Part shown: piece by piece, positions 37,608 to 46,570 of the stretch
Position numbering within the stretch: the stretch's first letter is position 1
Layout: every line of letters starts with the position of its first letter
NCBI RefSeq assembly: GCF_000472425.1
Contig: NZ_AXAI01000009.1
Location: 124,182-188,181, forward strand
DNA: 64,000 bases
Reading direction: 5' to 3'
Source of the DNA: Bradyrhizobium sp. Tv2a-2
GTDB lineage: Bacteria > Pseudomonadota > Alphaproteobacteria > Rhizobiales > Xanthobacteraceae
Program-made: the position numbers and the translations under genes
The notes under the pieces: generated by a model
What the model was told of the DNA's origin: nothing
Database searches by the model: none
What the model saw: the letters and a program-made list of their open reading frames with translations, nothing else

Positions 37608-37955
37608 TTACTCAACCTTGATCATTCCCGTCATATGCGGGTGCAGGGAACAAAAATACTTGTAGTCACCCGCGGCGGCGAAGGTGAAAGTGAAGCTGTC
37701 GTCGGTATCCAGCGTCTTCGACCTGAACTTGCCCGCCGACACAATGGTGTGGGGAATGTCGTCGTGGTTGGTCCAGGTGACGGTGTCGCCGACCTTGAGG
37801 TTGAGTTCGGCGGGGGTGAAGGTGAAGTTGTCGATCGTCACCTTGATCTCCTGGGCATGCGCCGGGAGGCTTCCGAGCGTCAGCACGGCGGCCGCGGCAA
37901 GGCCCAGGCAAGCGAAGAGGTGGCGGCCGACGCCGCGGCTTGAAACAGACGTCAT
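37608..37955 (-). CDS. Exported cupredoxin
   Basis: 115 residues. A signal peptide covers residues 1-35 (LFACLGLAAAAVLTLGSLPAHA). The mature part is a single cupredoxin domain of about 80 residues with type-1 copper ligands visible: His in DIPHTIVS, then Cys and His in YFCSLHPHMTGM with a following Met. Such proteins carry electrons or bind copper in the periplasm. A GAGGGGAAG ribosome site precedes the ATG. It lies 14 bp after the metallophosphoesterase gene on the same strand and 91 bp before the ECF sigma gene. Confidence 0.9.
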   Translation of the reverse strand: MTSVSSRGVGRHLFACLGLAAAAVLTLGSLPAHAQEIKVTIDNFTFTPAELNLKVGDTVTWTNHDDIPHTIVSAGKFRSKTLDTDDSFTFTFAAAGDYKYFCSLHPHMTGMIKVE

Positions 37956-37969
37956 TTCTCGACTTCCCC

Positions 37970-38917
37970 TCAGCCCTGCAGCGGTGTGTCGATGATGGCA
38001 AGGCGCTGATCGCCGAGCTTGAAATTGACGCTGGCGATCCCGAGCATGCTGCGTAGCTTGGCGTCCTCGACCTTCATCGGCCCGGGTGAGGGGGCCGCGC
38101 CCGGCGCAGGCTGCGGAAAGGCGGTTGAGCGCGCGGTGTGGAAGGTGACGTTGCCTTCGACCTTCTGCATCACCTGATGGATATGGCCATTCAGGACGGT
38201 GACCGAGCCGAAGCCTTTCATCATTTCCAGCACCCGCCCGCCATCTTCGGTGCCCCAGCCCCATTCCGGATAGACCGTCCAGAGTGGGATATGCGCGAAC
38301 ACCACGATCGGAGTGGATTTCGACTTGCCCTTGAGGTCGTCGGTAAGCCAGGCGAGCTGCTCGGCGCCGAGATTGCCGAGGCCGCCGGCCTTGAGGTCGA
38401 CGACATTGACGAGGCCGACGAAGTGCACGCCATTGGCGTCGAAGGAGTAGTAACCGGCACCCTTGGTGCCCTTGCCGTAGCGCTCCTTGTAGAATTTCAC
38501 CTCCTCGTCGAGGAAGTCGTGTTCGCCCGGCACGTAATGCACGTCGAGCCTGGCCTGTGAGATGATGCGATCGGCATTGTCGAACTCGGCGGCCTTGGAT
38601 AGATGCGTGATGTCACCGGTGTGGATCATGAAGGACGGCTTCATCGGCATCGCATTGATTTTGTTGATCGCCTCTTCCAGCGTGCCGAGCGCATTCGGGT
38701 TGGCAGGCTTGTCGAAGCCGACGTGGCTGTCGCTGATCTGCAGGAAGGAGAGCCCCGCCGGCTGCTCGGCGGCGTTGGCGGCATCCACAAGCCCGAGCGA
38801 GCGCGGCACGCCGCCCGAAATGGTCCAGAGCACGCCGGTGCCGGCCCAGGTCATGCACTCCAGCACCTTGCGGCGGCTGACGCCGCCATCCTCGCTGTGA
38901 TTATGGTCGTGGCTCAT
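37970..38917 (-). CDS. Tat-exported metallophosphoesterase
   Basis: 315 residues. A twin-arginine signal is clear (GGVSRRKVLECMTWAGTGVLW, residues 12-32). The calcineurin-like phosphoesterase metal ligands follow: QISDSHVGF, MIHTGDITH, VPGEHDF, FAHIPLW and NGHIHQVMQ. An AAGGAGAG ribosome site fixes the ATG at 38917. It is the first gene of the run with the cupredoxin and the ECF sigma/anti-sigma pair. Being folded before export suggests metal loading in the cytoplasm. The substrate is unknown. Confidence 0.9.
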   Translation of the reverse strand: MSHDHNHSEDGGVSRRKVLECMTWAGTGVLWTISGGVPRSLGLVDAANAAEQPAGLSFLQISDSHVGFDKPANPNALGTLEEAINKINAMPMKPSFMIHTGDITHLSKAAEFDNADRIISQARLDVHYVPGEHDFLDEEVKFYKERYGKGTKGAGYYSFDANGVHFVGLVNVVDLKAGGLGNLGAEQLAWLTDDLKGKSKSTPIVVFAHIPLWTVYPEWGWGTEDGGRVLEMMKGFGSVTVLNGHIHQVMQKVEGNVTFHTARSTAFPQPAPGAAPSPGPMKVEDAKLRSMLGIASVNFKLGDQRLAIIDTPLQG

Positions 38918-38956
38918 CGCTCTCTCCTTGGACCCGTGATTGGGCAACCAAAGCCG

Positions 38957-38984
38957 TGATCGGGAGAAGGCGGGGTTTATTCCC
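38957..38984 (-). promoter_or_regulatory. Candidate ECF-type promoter for the metallophosphoesterase operon
   Basis: On the minus strand GGGAATAAA (complement at 38976-38984) lies about 16 bases before CGATCA (complement at 38957-38962), 40-67 bp upstream of the metallophosphoesterase ATG. GGAA-type -35 boxes with CG-containing -10 boxes are typical of ECF sigma factors. Assignment to the sigma factor in this operon is inference. Confidence 0.3.
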
Positions 38985-39147
38985 GGCTGACGCCGGTCCT
39001 GTTGGCGGGCTGATGACGTTCCCGTGAGGGCACTCGGCCCTCAGCGCGCCTCGTGCGCGATCCGCTGGCGGGGCTTGGCGTGCCATTTCGGACCGGGGCC
39101 GCGCATGCAATAAAGCTCGGGCCGGAGGGATCGGGAGGTGAGAGCCG

Positions 39148-40317
39148 ATGCAGAGAGCTGCCGATCACGAACGCGAGAGCAAGACAACCGCCGAACGCAT
39201 CATTCCGTTCGATCGCGCGCGGACCTTCATCACCTTCTCGGTCGTGCTGTACCACTCCACGATCAACTACACCCATTTCGGCATCGGCGGCGATCGCATG
39301 CGCTGGCTCGGCTTCGACCTCGTGGTGCTGTTCAACGACAGCTACTTCATGGCCTGCATGTTCTTCATCTCCGGACTGTTCGTTCACGGCAGCCTGATGC
39401 GAAGAGGGGCGGCGGATTTTCTTGAAATGCGTGGCTTTCGACTCGGCATCCCCTTCCTGGTCTCCATCCTGGTCGTGATGCCGATTGCCTATTACCGCTA
39501 CTACTTCACCGAATTCGATTTCCTGCAGTTCTGGCGACACATGATCGTGGTCGGCCCATGGTCGAGCGGATCGGCCTGGTTCCTGTGGGTGCTGCTGGTC
39601 CTCAATGCGCTCGCAGTCCTGGTTTGGCGCGCGGCGCCCCAAGCGATCGGGCGGCTTTCGCGGCGCGCCGCCGAGCTGGGCGACCGCCCGATGGCCGCCT
39701 TTGCCGCCTTCCTGCTGTTCTCGGTCGTCATCTACCTGCCGCCGCGGATCGCGTTCGGCGATGCCACATGGTTCACGCCGGGCCACTATCCATTTCCGAT
39801 CCAGGATAGCCGCATCCTGCTTTATGCCGGCTATTTCTTCGCCGGTGCGGCCGTCGGCGCGGCCGGTTTGCGAGCCGGGCTGCTTGCCGAGACCGGCGAG
39901 ATCGCGCGTCGCTGGTGGCTGTGGGCGCTCTTTGCGCTCATCTTCTATGGCGCCATCCTGCTTTTCGTCTACGTGCACCACAACTGGATCTCCGATTTCC
40001 GCTCGCCGCCATTGTGGTGGCACATGGCCTATGCACTGTCCTTCGCGTTGTTTTGCGCGTCGATGACCTTCACCGTTCCGGCGGCATTTCTGCGCTTTGC
40101 CCAAACCCCCTTCCGCCTGCTCGACGCCATGCGGCCCTCGGCCTACGGCATCTATCTCCTGCATTTCGTCCCGCTGCTCTGGCTGCAATACCTGGTCTAC
40201 GACCCGGCCTTTCCGGCATTCGTCAAATTCGCCATCGTTTTTGCCGGCACGCTTTCGGCGAGTTGGGCGATGACGATTGTGTTGCGAAAGTTTTCTGTCG
40301 TCGCGCGAATGATTTGA
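39148..40317 (+). CDS. Membrane acyltransferase (acyltransferase-3 family)
   Basis: 389 residues with about ten hydrophobic helices, for example MACMFFISGLFVHGS near residue 70, GIPFLVSILVVMPIAYY near 100, WVLLVLNALAVLVW near 148 and GIYLLHFVPLLWLQYLVY near 332. The N-terminal IPFDRARTFITFSVVLYHST block carries the conserved Arg and His of acyltransferase-3 proteins, which O-acylate sugars, glucans or lipids at the inner membrane. GGGAGG lies 9 bp before the ATG. It is divergent from the metallophosphoesterase operon. The substrate is unknown. Confidence 0.85.
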   Translation: MQRAADHERESKTTAERIIPFDRARTFITFSVVLYHSTINYTHFGIGGDRMRWLGFDLVVLFNDSYFMACMFFISGLFVHGSLMRRGAADFLEMRGFRLGIPFLVSILVVMPIAYYRYYFTEFDFLQFWRHMIVVGPWSSGSAWFLWVLLVLNALAVLVWRAAPQAIGRLSRRAAELGDRPMAAFAAFLLFSVVIYLPPRIAFGDATWFTPGHYPFPIQDSRILLYAGYFFAGAAVGAAGLRAGLLAETGEIARRWWLWALFALIFYGAILLFVYVHHNWISDFRSPPLWWHMAYALSFALFCASMTFTVPAAFLRFAQTPFRLLDAMRPSAYGIYLLHFVPLLWLQYLVYDPAFPAFVKFAIVFAGTLSASWAMTIVLRKFSVVARMI

Positions 40318-40427
40318 GGTGGCAGGTTTGCGCCGCGAGATGCCCGCGCCAAGCGTTGACAAGCGAGCCGATTGCCCCTGTAATTCCCCGATATTTTACT
40401 GTTGATCCTGCCCGTGGAGATTGCCCC

Positions 40428-41537
40428 ATGATGAATTTCAGCCGGCGCGACGCCTTGAAGCTATCTGCGGGCATGGCTCTGACGGCCGCGGGATCCGGTT
40501 TCTCCTGTGTCGAGGTCGCCAAGGCCGGCCCGATCGAGGTGCCGACCATCGATAAGCTCAGCGTGCGGGTTCTGGTCGACAGCGCGAGCGACATCTTCTT
40601 CCGCCCGATGGTCGTGAGCGGGGTCAAGACCGAGCCCGGTCGCTCCTCGGACTCGAAGCGACCGCTGCACAGCGAGTGGGGGCTTTCGCTCTATGTGGAG
40701 CCGCAGCGCGGCGACGAGAAGAAGACGTTCCTGCTCGACTTCGGTTGGACGCCGGAGACCATCAACGGCAACATGGAGCTGTTGAAGGTCGATCCGTCCA
40801 GGATCGACGCCCTGATCATGAGTCACGGCCATTTCGATCATTGGGGTGGGCTGCTCGGCTTTCTCGACAAGCACCGCAAGGACCTGCCGGATGACCTCAC
40901 CATGTATGCCGGCGGCGAGGACAATTTCTGCCAGCGCTATGTCCGGGCAGGGGCACAAGGCGAGCTCAGCGATTACGGCATGCTCGACCGCCGCGATCTC
41001 GCCAGACAGAATGTGAAGGTCGTGCTGTGCGAAACACCGGTCGTGATCGGCGGCCAGGCTTTTACCACCGGCAAGATCAAGCGCAACAGCATCGAGAAGG
41101 TGCTGCCGAACTCGCTGGTCGAGTTCAAGCTCAAGGATGGCGCGGGCTGCAACGCCAGCCACTATCTGCCGGCGGAAATGGAGGGCAAGATCGTGCCCGA
41201 CGAGCATATCCACGAGCACGCCACCTGCTTCAACCTGAAGGACAAGGGCCTGATCGTGATCTCCTCCTGCGGCCACGTCGGCATCGTCAATTCGGTGCGG
41301 CAGGCGATGGAGGTGTCGGGCGTCGAGAAGGTCCACGCCATCATGGGTGGCTTCCATCTCGGCCCCGCGCCGGCCGACTATCTCAAGCTCGTGGTTGGCG
41401 AGATCAGCAAGCTGAATCCGGACGTCCTGATACCCATGCATTGCAGCGGGCTCAATTTCACCGAGGAGGCGATGCGGCAGATGCCGGGCAAGGTGCTGAC
41501 CACGACGACCGGCAGCCGCATCACCTTCGGCATCTGA
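40428..41537 (+). CDS. Tat-exported metallo-beta-lactamase-fold hydrolase (DHPS-like)
   Basis: 369 residues. A twin-arginine signal opens the protein (NFSRRDALKLSAGMALTAAGSG). The metal site motif is MSHGHFDHWGGLLGF near residue 128, and a second conserved stretch is GLIVISSCGHVGIVNSV near 272, which resembles the dihydropteroate-synthase-like (DHPS-like) branch of the fold. A final HCSGLNFTEEA segment near 335 provides another His. The reaction is unknown. ATG at 40428 follows GGAG; an adjacent ATG at 40431 is possible. The SCO-type gene starts 12 bp downstream, so the two are co-transcribed. Confidence 0.87.
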   Translation: MMNFSRRDALKLSAGMALTAAGSGFSCVEVAKAGPIEVPTIDKLSVRVLVDSASDIFFRPMVVSGVKTEPGRSSDSKRPLHSEWGLSLYVEPQRGDEKKTFLLDFGWTPETINGNMELLKVDPSRIDALIMSHGHFDHWGGLLGFLDKHRKDLPDDLTMYAGGEDNFCQRYVRAGAQGELSDYGMLDRRDLARQNVKVVLCETPVVIGGQAFTTGKIKRNSIEKVLPNSLVEFKLKDGAGCNASHYLPAEMEGKIVPDEHIHEHATCFNLKDKGLIVISSCGHVGIVNSVRQAMEVSGVEKVHAIMGGFHLGPAPADYLKLVVGEISKLNPDVLIPMHCSGLNFTEEAMRQMPGKVLTTTTGSRITFGI

Positions 41538-41549
41538 CCTGCGCCCACG

Positions 41550-42152
41550 ATGAACGCGCTGCGGCCTTGCGCGCTTCTGCTTGCCACATTGCTGATCGGC
41601 GCGGGCGCTGGCGTGGCGGAGGAGCAGCCCTCCGCCGCGCAGATGATGGACGACCTGATGTACGGCCGCGGCCCGATCGGCGGGCCATTCACGCTCACCG
41701 ATCACACCGGGCGGCTGCGCAGCGACAGCGAATTTCGCGGCAGGCTGATGATCGTCTATTTCGGCTATACCTTCTGCCCCGACGTCTGCCCCACCGACCT
41801 GCAGGCAATCACCCAGGCGCTGCACGCGTTGGGACCGCTGGCGGCCGAGGTGCAGCCGATCTTCATCACCATAGATCCCGAGCGCGATACCAAGGTGCTC
41901 GCTGACTACGTCTCGGCTTTCCATCCCAGCCTGGTCGGCTTGACCGGTTCGCCCGCCGAGATCCGAAAAGTCGCCAATTCCTACAAGGCGTTCTACACCA
42001 GGGTCAGTGACGAGCGGACCGGCGAGTATTCGATCGACCATTCCGGCGTCATCTACCTGATGGGTCGGAATGGCGAATATCTGGGCTTCATGCCGCCGCA
42101 GACGGGTCCGGAGCGCCTCACCGACATTCTGCGCACTCACCTTACGAAGTAG
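41550..42152 (+). CDS. SCO1/SenC-family copper chaperone
   Basis: 200 residues. A hydrophobic N-terminus (LLLATLLIGAGAGVAEE) is a signal peptide. The thioredoxin-like SCO domain has the copper-binding Cys pair C76/C80 (FCPDVCPTD) and the distant His164 (IDHSGVIYLM). SCO proteins deliver copper to the CuA centre of cytochrome oxidase or act in redox sensing. It directly follows the Tat-exported hydrolase. Together with the nearby cupredoxin it suggests that copper handling is a theme of this region, but no oxidase gene is present. Confidence 0.92.
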   Translation: MNALRPCALLLATLLIGAGAGVAEEQPSAAQMMDDLMYGRGPIGGPFTLTDHTGRLRSDSEFRGRLMIVYFGYTFCPDVCPTDLQAITQALHALGPLAAEVQPIFITIDPERDTKVLADYVSAFHPSLVGLTGSPAEIRKVANSYKAFYTRVSDERTGEYSIDHSGVIYLMGRNGEYLGFMPPQTGPERLTDILRTHLTK

Positions 42153-42161
42153 ACGCCTCTC

Positions 42162-43202
42162 TCACGAGCTCCACAGCGCCAGCGTCGCCTGCGCGCATTC
42201 GTTCATCACGGTGAGCGCGCGCTGCACGGTTGCCTCGCCCAGCACGAACGGGTTCGGCCCATCTGCTTTCTTTTCCGCGAGCTTCTCGACGGCGTGGTCA
42301 TATTGACTGTGGTTGGAGATGAAGACGTCGACACCCTGCTGTTTCGCAATCTTGAGTGCGCGGGCGGTCGCGCCGATATAGGCCTGCAGCCGCTCCGGCT
42401 TCTTGCCGAAATTGAAGGCGGTCCCACCCCACAGCAGCGCGCGATGCTTCTGCGATCCCGACCACACGTCGAACAGCGGGGAGATCGTGCCCATGGTGTG
42501 ACCGGGGGTGACCAGGATGTCGAGCGTGGTGTCGCCCAGCGTCACCTTCGCGCCATCGGTGACCGAGACATCGCGCCTGGGTGGCCGGTCCCAGAGCGGG
42601 CTGTCGAATTCAAGCTTGGTCTCCATCATGGTCCAGTCGGCCTCGCTCGCGACCACGCGCGATTTGTATTTGTCGACGAAGTAGTTGGCGCCGCCATAAT
42701 GATCGCCGTGCCCGTGGGTGACGATGATGGTCTTCACCTCGGCCGGATCGAGCCCGAGCGTCTTGAGCCCGCCCTCGACGATGCGCTGGGCCTCGTCCTC
42801 ATTATCCATGGCGTCGATCAGGATGATGCCGGCTGATGTGGTGATCGCCCAGCAGCTCACCCATTTGCTGCCGACGAAATAGAGATTGTCGAAAGCCTTG
42901 CCCGGCGGCGGCGCCGGCATGGTCATCAGCGCCTTTAGGTCGGGGCTCTCCGGCTTGAAGTTCGGATCGGCCGATTGGCCGAGGGTGAGATAGGCGGTGA
43001 GATCGGACCCGGCGGCCTCCTTCGCCGCCGCCAGATGCTGCGCTACACCGGGCGAGGGCGTCTGGCCGAAGGCGAGGGAAGGTGCGGCAAGCATGGCGCA
43101 GCAGGCGCAGCCAAGTTTCAAGAACGCGCGCCGGCTGGCCGCGCTGGAGGAGGTTTCTTCGGCGCGGAACGATGTGACGGGCGGACGTTGGAAGCGTGGC
43201 AT
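42162..43202 (-). CDS. Tat-exported metallo-beta-lactamase-fold hydrolase (B3-like)
   Basis: 346 residues. A twin-arginine-like signal (AASRRAFLKLGCACCAMLAAPSLA, residues 21-44) precedes the hydrolase domain. Zinc ligands are in THGHGDHYGG near residue 165, VTPGHTMGT near 235 and SNHSQYDHA near 295, close to subclass B3 enzymes and their non-lactamase relatives. An AAAGGAGAAG site fixes the start. It is convergent with the SCO gene (9-bp gap) and 42 bp downstream of the GMC oxidoreductase on the same strand. The substrate is not evident; a beta-lactamase role should not be assumed. Confidence 0.88.
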   Translation of the reverse strand: MPRFQRPPVTSFRAEETSSSAASRRAFLKLGCACCAMLAAPSLAFGQTPSPGVAQHLAAAKEAAGSDLTAYLTLGQSADPNFKPESPDLKALMTMPAPPPGKAFDNLYFVGSKWVSCWAITTSAGIILIDAMDNEDEAQRIVEGGLKTLGLDPAEVKTIIVTHGHGDHYGGANYFVDKYKSRVVASEADWTMMETKLEFDSPLWDRPPRRDVSVTDGAKVTLGDTTLDILVTPGHTMGTISPLFDVWSGSQKHRALLWGGTAFNFGKKPERLQAYIGATARALKIAKQQGVDVFISNHSQYDHAVEKLAEKKADGPNPFVLGEATVQRALTVMNECAQATLALWSS

Positions 43203-43244
43203 CTTTCTTCTCCTTTATTGTTATTGTTGTTGCGGCTGCGCAGG

Positions 43245-44861
43245 TCAGCGCGCATCTTCCAGGATCATTGTGGCACCTTTTTCGGCGATCATCGCGGTCG
43301 GCGTATTGGTGTTGCCCGAGGTGATGGTCGGCATGATCGAGGCGTCGACCACGCGAAGGCCGCCGAGGCCGAAGAACCGCAGCCGCTCGTCGACCACGGC
43401 CATGGGATCGTTCGCGGTGCCCATCTTCGCCGTGCCGACGGGATGGAAGATGGTGGTACCGATGTCGCCGGCGGCCTTTGCCAGGGCCGCATCGTCGTCA
43501 CCGACGGAGGGGCCAGGCAGGAACTCGCTCGGCGAGAACGGCGCCAGCGCCTTCTGCCGCATCAGCCGGCGCGTGGTGCGGATGGCATCGGCCGCGACCT
43601 GGCGGTCATCTTCGGTCGACAGGTAATTCGGTGCGATCGAGGGCGCGGCCGCCGGATCAGCGGAGCGGATCTTCACCATGCCGCGTGAGGTCGGCTGCAA
43701 ATTGCAGGCGCTCACGGTAATCGCAGGGAAGCGGTGCAGGGGATCGCCGAACTTGTCGAGCGACAGGGGTTGCACGTGGAATTGGATGTTGGCCCGCGCC
43801 CGCGTCGTGTCGGAGCGTGTGAAAATGCCGAGTTGCGACGGCGCCATGGTCAGCGGCCCACGACGACGGAAGGCGTAATCGAGCCCCATCAGCGCGCGGC
43901 GCGGCAGCGACCAGTAGGTCTCGTTCAGCGTGCGCACGCCGCTGACCTTGTAGATCGCGCGCTGCTGCAGGTGATCCTGCAGATTGCGCCCGACGCCGGG
44001 CTTGTCGAGCACGATTTCGATGCCGAGTTCATTGAGCCAGTCGGCGGGGCCAATGCCGGAGCGCTGCAGCACCTGCACCGATCCGATCGCGCCGGCACTG
44101 AGGATCACCTCGCCCTTGGCGCGTGCTTCGATCATCTCGCCGCCCTGGCTGAAGCGCACGCCGACGGCGCGGCCGTTCTCTATCAGGAGACGCTCGACCA
44201 GTACGTTCGTTTCCAGCCGCAGGTTCGGCCGGCTCAACGCGGGCTTGAGGAAGCCGCGAGCGCTCGACCAGCGGCGGCCGCGCTTCTGGTTGACATGGAA
44301 ATAGCTGACGCCTTCGTTGTCGCCGGTGTTGAAGTCCGGGATCTTCCTGATCCCCATCTCGGCGGCGGCTTCGCCGACCGCATCGAGCACCGCCCAGGAC
44401 AGCCGCGGCGCCTCGACGCGCCAGCCGCCTCCGACCCCGTGATGCTCGCTTTCGCCGAGGAAATGATCTTCGAGCTTCCGAAACAGCGGCCAGACATCGT
44501 CGCGGCCCCAGCCGGAAAGCCCCAATTGCCGCCAATGGTCGTAATCGGCGCCCTGGCCGCGCATCGAGATCATGGCGTTGATTGCGGAGCAGCCGCCGAT
44601 CACCTTGCCTCTCGGATAGGCCAGCGAGCGGCCGTTGAGCCCCGGCTCAGGCTCGGTGCGAAACATCCAGTCGGAGCGGGGATTGCCGATCGCGTAGAGG
44701 TAGCCGACCGGGATGTGGAACCATATCCAGTTGTCGTCACCGCCGGCTTCCAGGATCAGGACCCGCTTTCTGGCATCCTGCGACAGCCGGTTGGCGAGAA
44801 TGCAGCCGCTGGTGCCGGCGCCGACCACGATATAGTCGAAATCCCCTTCGAGCCGCTTCAT
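43245..44861 (-). CDS. GMC-family FAD oxidoreductase (choline dehydrogenase-like)
   Basis: 538 residues. The N-terminal FAD-binding motif YIVVGAGTSGCILANRLS and LILEAGG are followed by the GMC signature YPRGKVIGGCSAINAMISMRG near residue 82, the second signature ILSAGAIGSVQVLQRSGIGP near 255 and a C-terminal catalytic His region (FHPVGTAKMG, then ITSGNTNTPTAMIAEKGA). Substrates of such enzymes are alcohols such as choline, or long-chain and aromatic alcohols; I cannot choose. GAGGGAG precedes the ATG. It is probably co-transcribed with the exported hydrolase downstream. Confidence 0.92.
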   Translation of the reverse strand: MKRLEGDFDYIVVGAGTSGCILANRLSQDARKRVLILEAGGDDNWIWFHIPVGYLYAIGNPRSDWMFRTEPEPGLNGRSLAYPRGKVIGGCSAINAMISMRGQGADYDHWRQLGLSGWGRDDVWPLFRKLEDHFLGESEHHGVGGGWRVEAPRLSWAVLDAVGEAAAEMGIRKIPDFNTGDNEGVSYFHVNQKRGRRWSSARGFLKPALSRPNLRLETNVLVERLLIENGRAVGVRFSQGGEMIEARAKGEVILSAGAIGSVQVLQRSGIGPADWLNELGIEIVLDKPGVGRNLQDHLQQRAIYKVSGVRTLNETYWSLPRRALMGLDYAFRRRGPLTMAPSQLGIFTRSDTTRARANIQFHVQPLSLDKFGDPLHRFPAITVSACNLQPTSRGMVKIRSADPAAAPSIAPNYLSTEDDRQVAADAIRTTRRLMRQKALAPFSPSEFLPGPSVGDDDAALAKAAGDIGTTIFHPVGTAKMGTANDPMAVVDERLRFFGLGGLRVVDASIMPTITSGNTNTPTAMIAEKGATMILEDAR

Positions 44862-45007
44862 AGCTCCCTCACGTCCAGTGCTTTTTCATGCCCATAACGG
44901 GCCATGCGGCCGCTGTACAGGTCGGCTTTCAGGGTTGGGCGGAACGCGGCTTGCATGCTAAACAGGCACATATTTGTTTTGTCCCAACCATAAAAACCGA
45001 GGCTGTC

Positions 45008-46180
45008 ATGCCCATCGTCAATCGCGTCGCCGATCTGCACCCCGAAATCCAGGCCTGGCGCCGCGACATCCACCAGCATCCCGAACTGCTTTATGACGTC
45101 CACCGCACCGCGGCCTTCGTTGCCGACAGGTTGCGCGAATTCGGCTGCGACGAGGTCGCAACCGGCCTCGGCAAGACCGGCGTGGTCGGCGTCATCAGGG
45201 GCAAGAAGTCTGCGAAGGATGGCGATCTCAAGGTGATTGGTCTGCGCGCCGACATGGATGCTCTGCCGATCGAGGAGGCGACCAATCTGCCCTATGCGTC
45301 CAAGACGCCGGGCAAGATGCACGCCTGCGGCCATGACGGCCACACCGCGATGCTGCTCGGGGCTGCGCGCTATCTCGCCGAGACCCGCAATTTCGCCGGC
45401 AACGCGATCGTGATCTTCCAGCCGGCGGAGGAGGGCGGCGCGGGCGCGGCCGCAATGATCAAGGACGGCTTGATGGACCGGTTCGGCATCGAGCAGATCT
45501 ATGGCATGCACAACGGGCCGGGGATTCCGATCGGCTCCTTTGCGATCCGCCCCGGCCCCATCATGGCGGCAACGGATGAACTCAACATCTCGATTCAGGG
45601 GCATGGCGGGCATGCCTCGCGGCCGCACAAATGCATCGACTCCGTGCTGGTCGGTTCGCAGATCATCACCGCGCTGCAGCAGATCGTGTCGCGCAACGTC
45701 GATCCGCTGGAGTCGGCCGTGATCTCGGTCTGCGAATTCCACGCCGGCACCGCGCGCAACGTGATCCCGCAGACGGCGGAGCTGCGCGGCACCATCCGCA
45801 CCTTGACCCCCGAAGTGCGCGCGCTCGTGGAACGGCGGATCGGCGAGGTCGTCGCCGGTGTCGCCCAGATGACCGGCGCCAAGATCGATCTCGATATCAA
45901 GCGCGGCTATCCTGTCACCGTCAACCATGTCGCCCAGACCGAGCTTGCCACCGACATTGCCAAGGAGGTCGCCGGGAACAACAACGTGCTGGAGACCCCG
46001 CCGCTGATGGGCGCCGAGGATTTCTCCTACATGCTGGAAGCGCGTCCCGGCGCCTTCATCTTCTGCGGCAATGGCGACAGCGCGGGCCTGCATCACCCCG
46101 CCTATAATTTCAACGACGAGGCGATCCTCTACGGCACCTCGTTCTGGATCAAGCTGGTGGAAAACACGCTCGCGGCGTGA
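45008..46180 (+). CDS. M20 family amidohydrolase (hippurate hydrolase-like)
   Basis: 390 residues. A dinuclear-metal aminoacylase of the hippurate hydrolase/N-acyl-amino-acid amidohydrolase type, which cleaves N-acyl groups from amino acids. Metal-binding segments are MHACGHDGHTAMLLG near residue 100, FQPAEEGGAGA near 138 and the C-terminal MGAEDFSYML near 337. The dimerisation domain with GHGGHASRPH lies near residue 200. GAGG precedes the ATG at 45008; a longer in-frame extension upstream lacks similarity. It is divergent from the GMC gene. The actual acyl substrate is unknown. Confidence 0.92.
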   Translation: MPIVNRVADLHPEIQAWRRDIHQHPELLYDVHRTAAFVADRLREFGCDEVATGLGKTGVVGVIRGKKSAKDGDLKVIGLRADMDALPIEEATNLPYASKTPGKMHACGHDGHTAMLLGAARYLAETRNFAGNAIVIFQPAEEGGAGAAAMIKDGLMDRFGIEQIYGMHNGPGIPIGSFAIRPGPIMAATDELNISIQGHGGHASRPHKCIDSVLVGSQIITALQQIVSRNVDPLESAVISVCEFHAGTARNVIPQTAELRGTIRTLTPEVRALVERRIGEVVAGVAQMTGAKIDLDIKRGYPVTVNHVAQTELATDIAKEVAGNNNVLETPPLMGAEDFSYMLEARPGAFIFCGNGDSAGLHHPAYNFNDEAILYGTSFWIKLVENTLAA

Positions 46181-46570
46181 GGTTGCGTCGGCAGGTGTTG
46201 CTATCGGGGCCTCGTGGTTCGAGACGGCGAGGCGAAATCTGGTCCGGAGACCTGACCGCCCTTCCTCACCATGAGGGTCTGAGGGCGTGCCGCACCTGAC
46301 GCCGTCATCCTCAGGAGGCCGCGAGCGCGGCCGTCTCGAAGGATGGGCCGCGATTGAGACTGCCGACACGACCTTGCGTTCTCGCGGCGCATTCTGCCCG
46401 CGGCTTTGGGTTTCACTGCGCTCCGCTGCCATGCATTCCCGCTTCGCCATCCGCTCTAGCGGAGCGGCCGCCTGTCATGCTTTGATGGTATCGGGTGATA
46501 AACAAGCCGCGCAAAAGCGGCAGCCGACGGCTTTTGCCGCTGGATCTGAGACCTCAAAGGGAGGACGGGC
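46181..46570. other. 390-bp spacer with a dispersed-repeat-like element
   Basis: Between the M20 gene and leuC. Contains the inverted repeat at 46306-46345 and, immediately before leuC, an AAAGGGAGGA ribosome site at about 46555-46564. No coding frame is supported. Confidence 0.5.
46306..46345. repeat. Inverted repeat with CATCCT/AGGATG ends
   Basis: Outer arms CATCCT (46306-46311) and AGGATG (46340-46345) surround a perfect core palindrome GGCCGCG-AG-CGCGGCC (46317-46332). The surrounding sequence (CGTCATCCTCAGGAGG, CTCGAAGGATG) is a type I remember as dispersed between Bradyrhizobium genes; a single copy is in the window. Confidence 0.55.

Noticed and set aside
39915..40427. Upstream in-frame extension of the Tat-exported hydrolase
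   Set aside because: It overlaps the acyltransferase gene in another frame; a Tat signal and ribosome site mark the start at 40428.
42162..43202. Antibiotic-resistance metallo-beta-lactamase
   Set aside because: The fold and zinc ligands fit, but most B3-like exported relatives have other substrates and nothing in the sequence shows lactamase activity.
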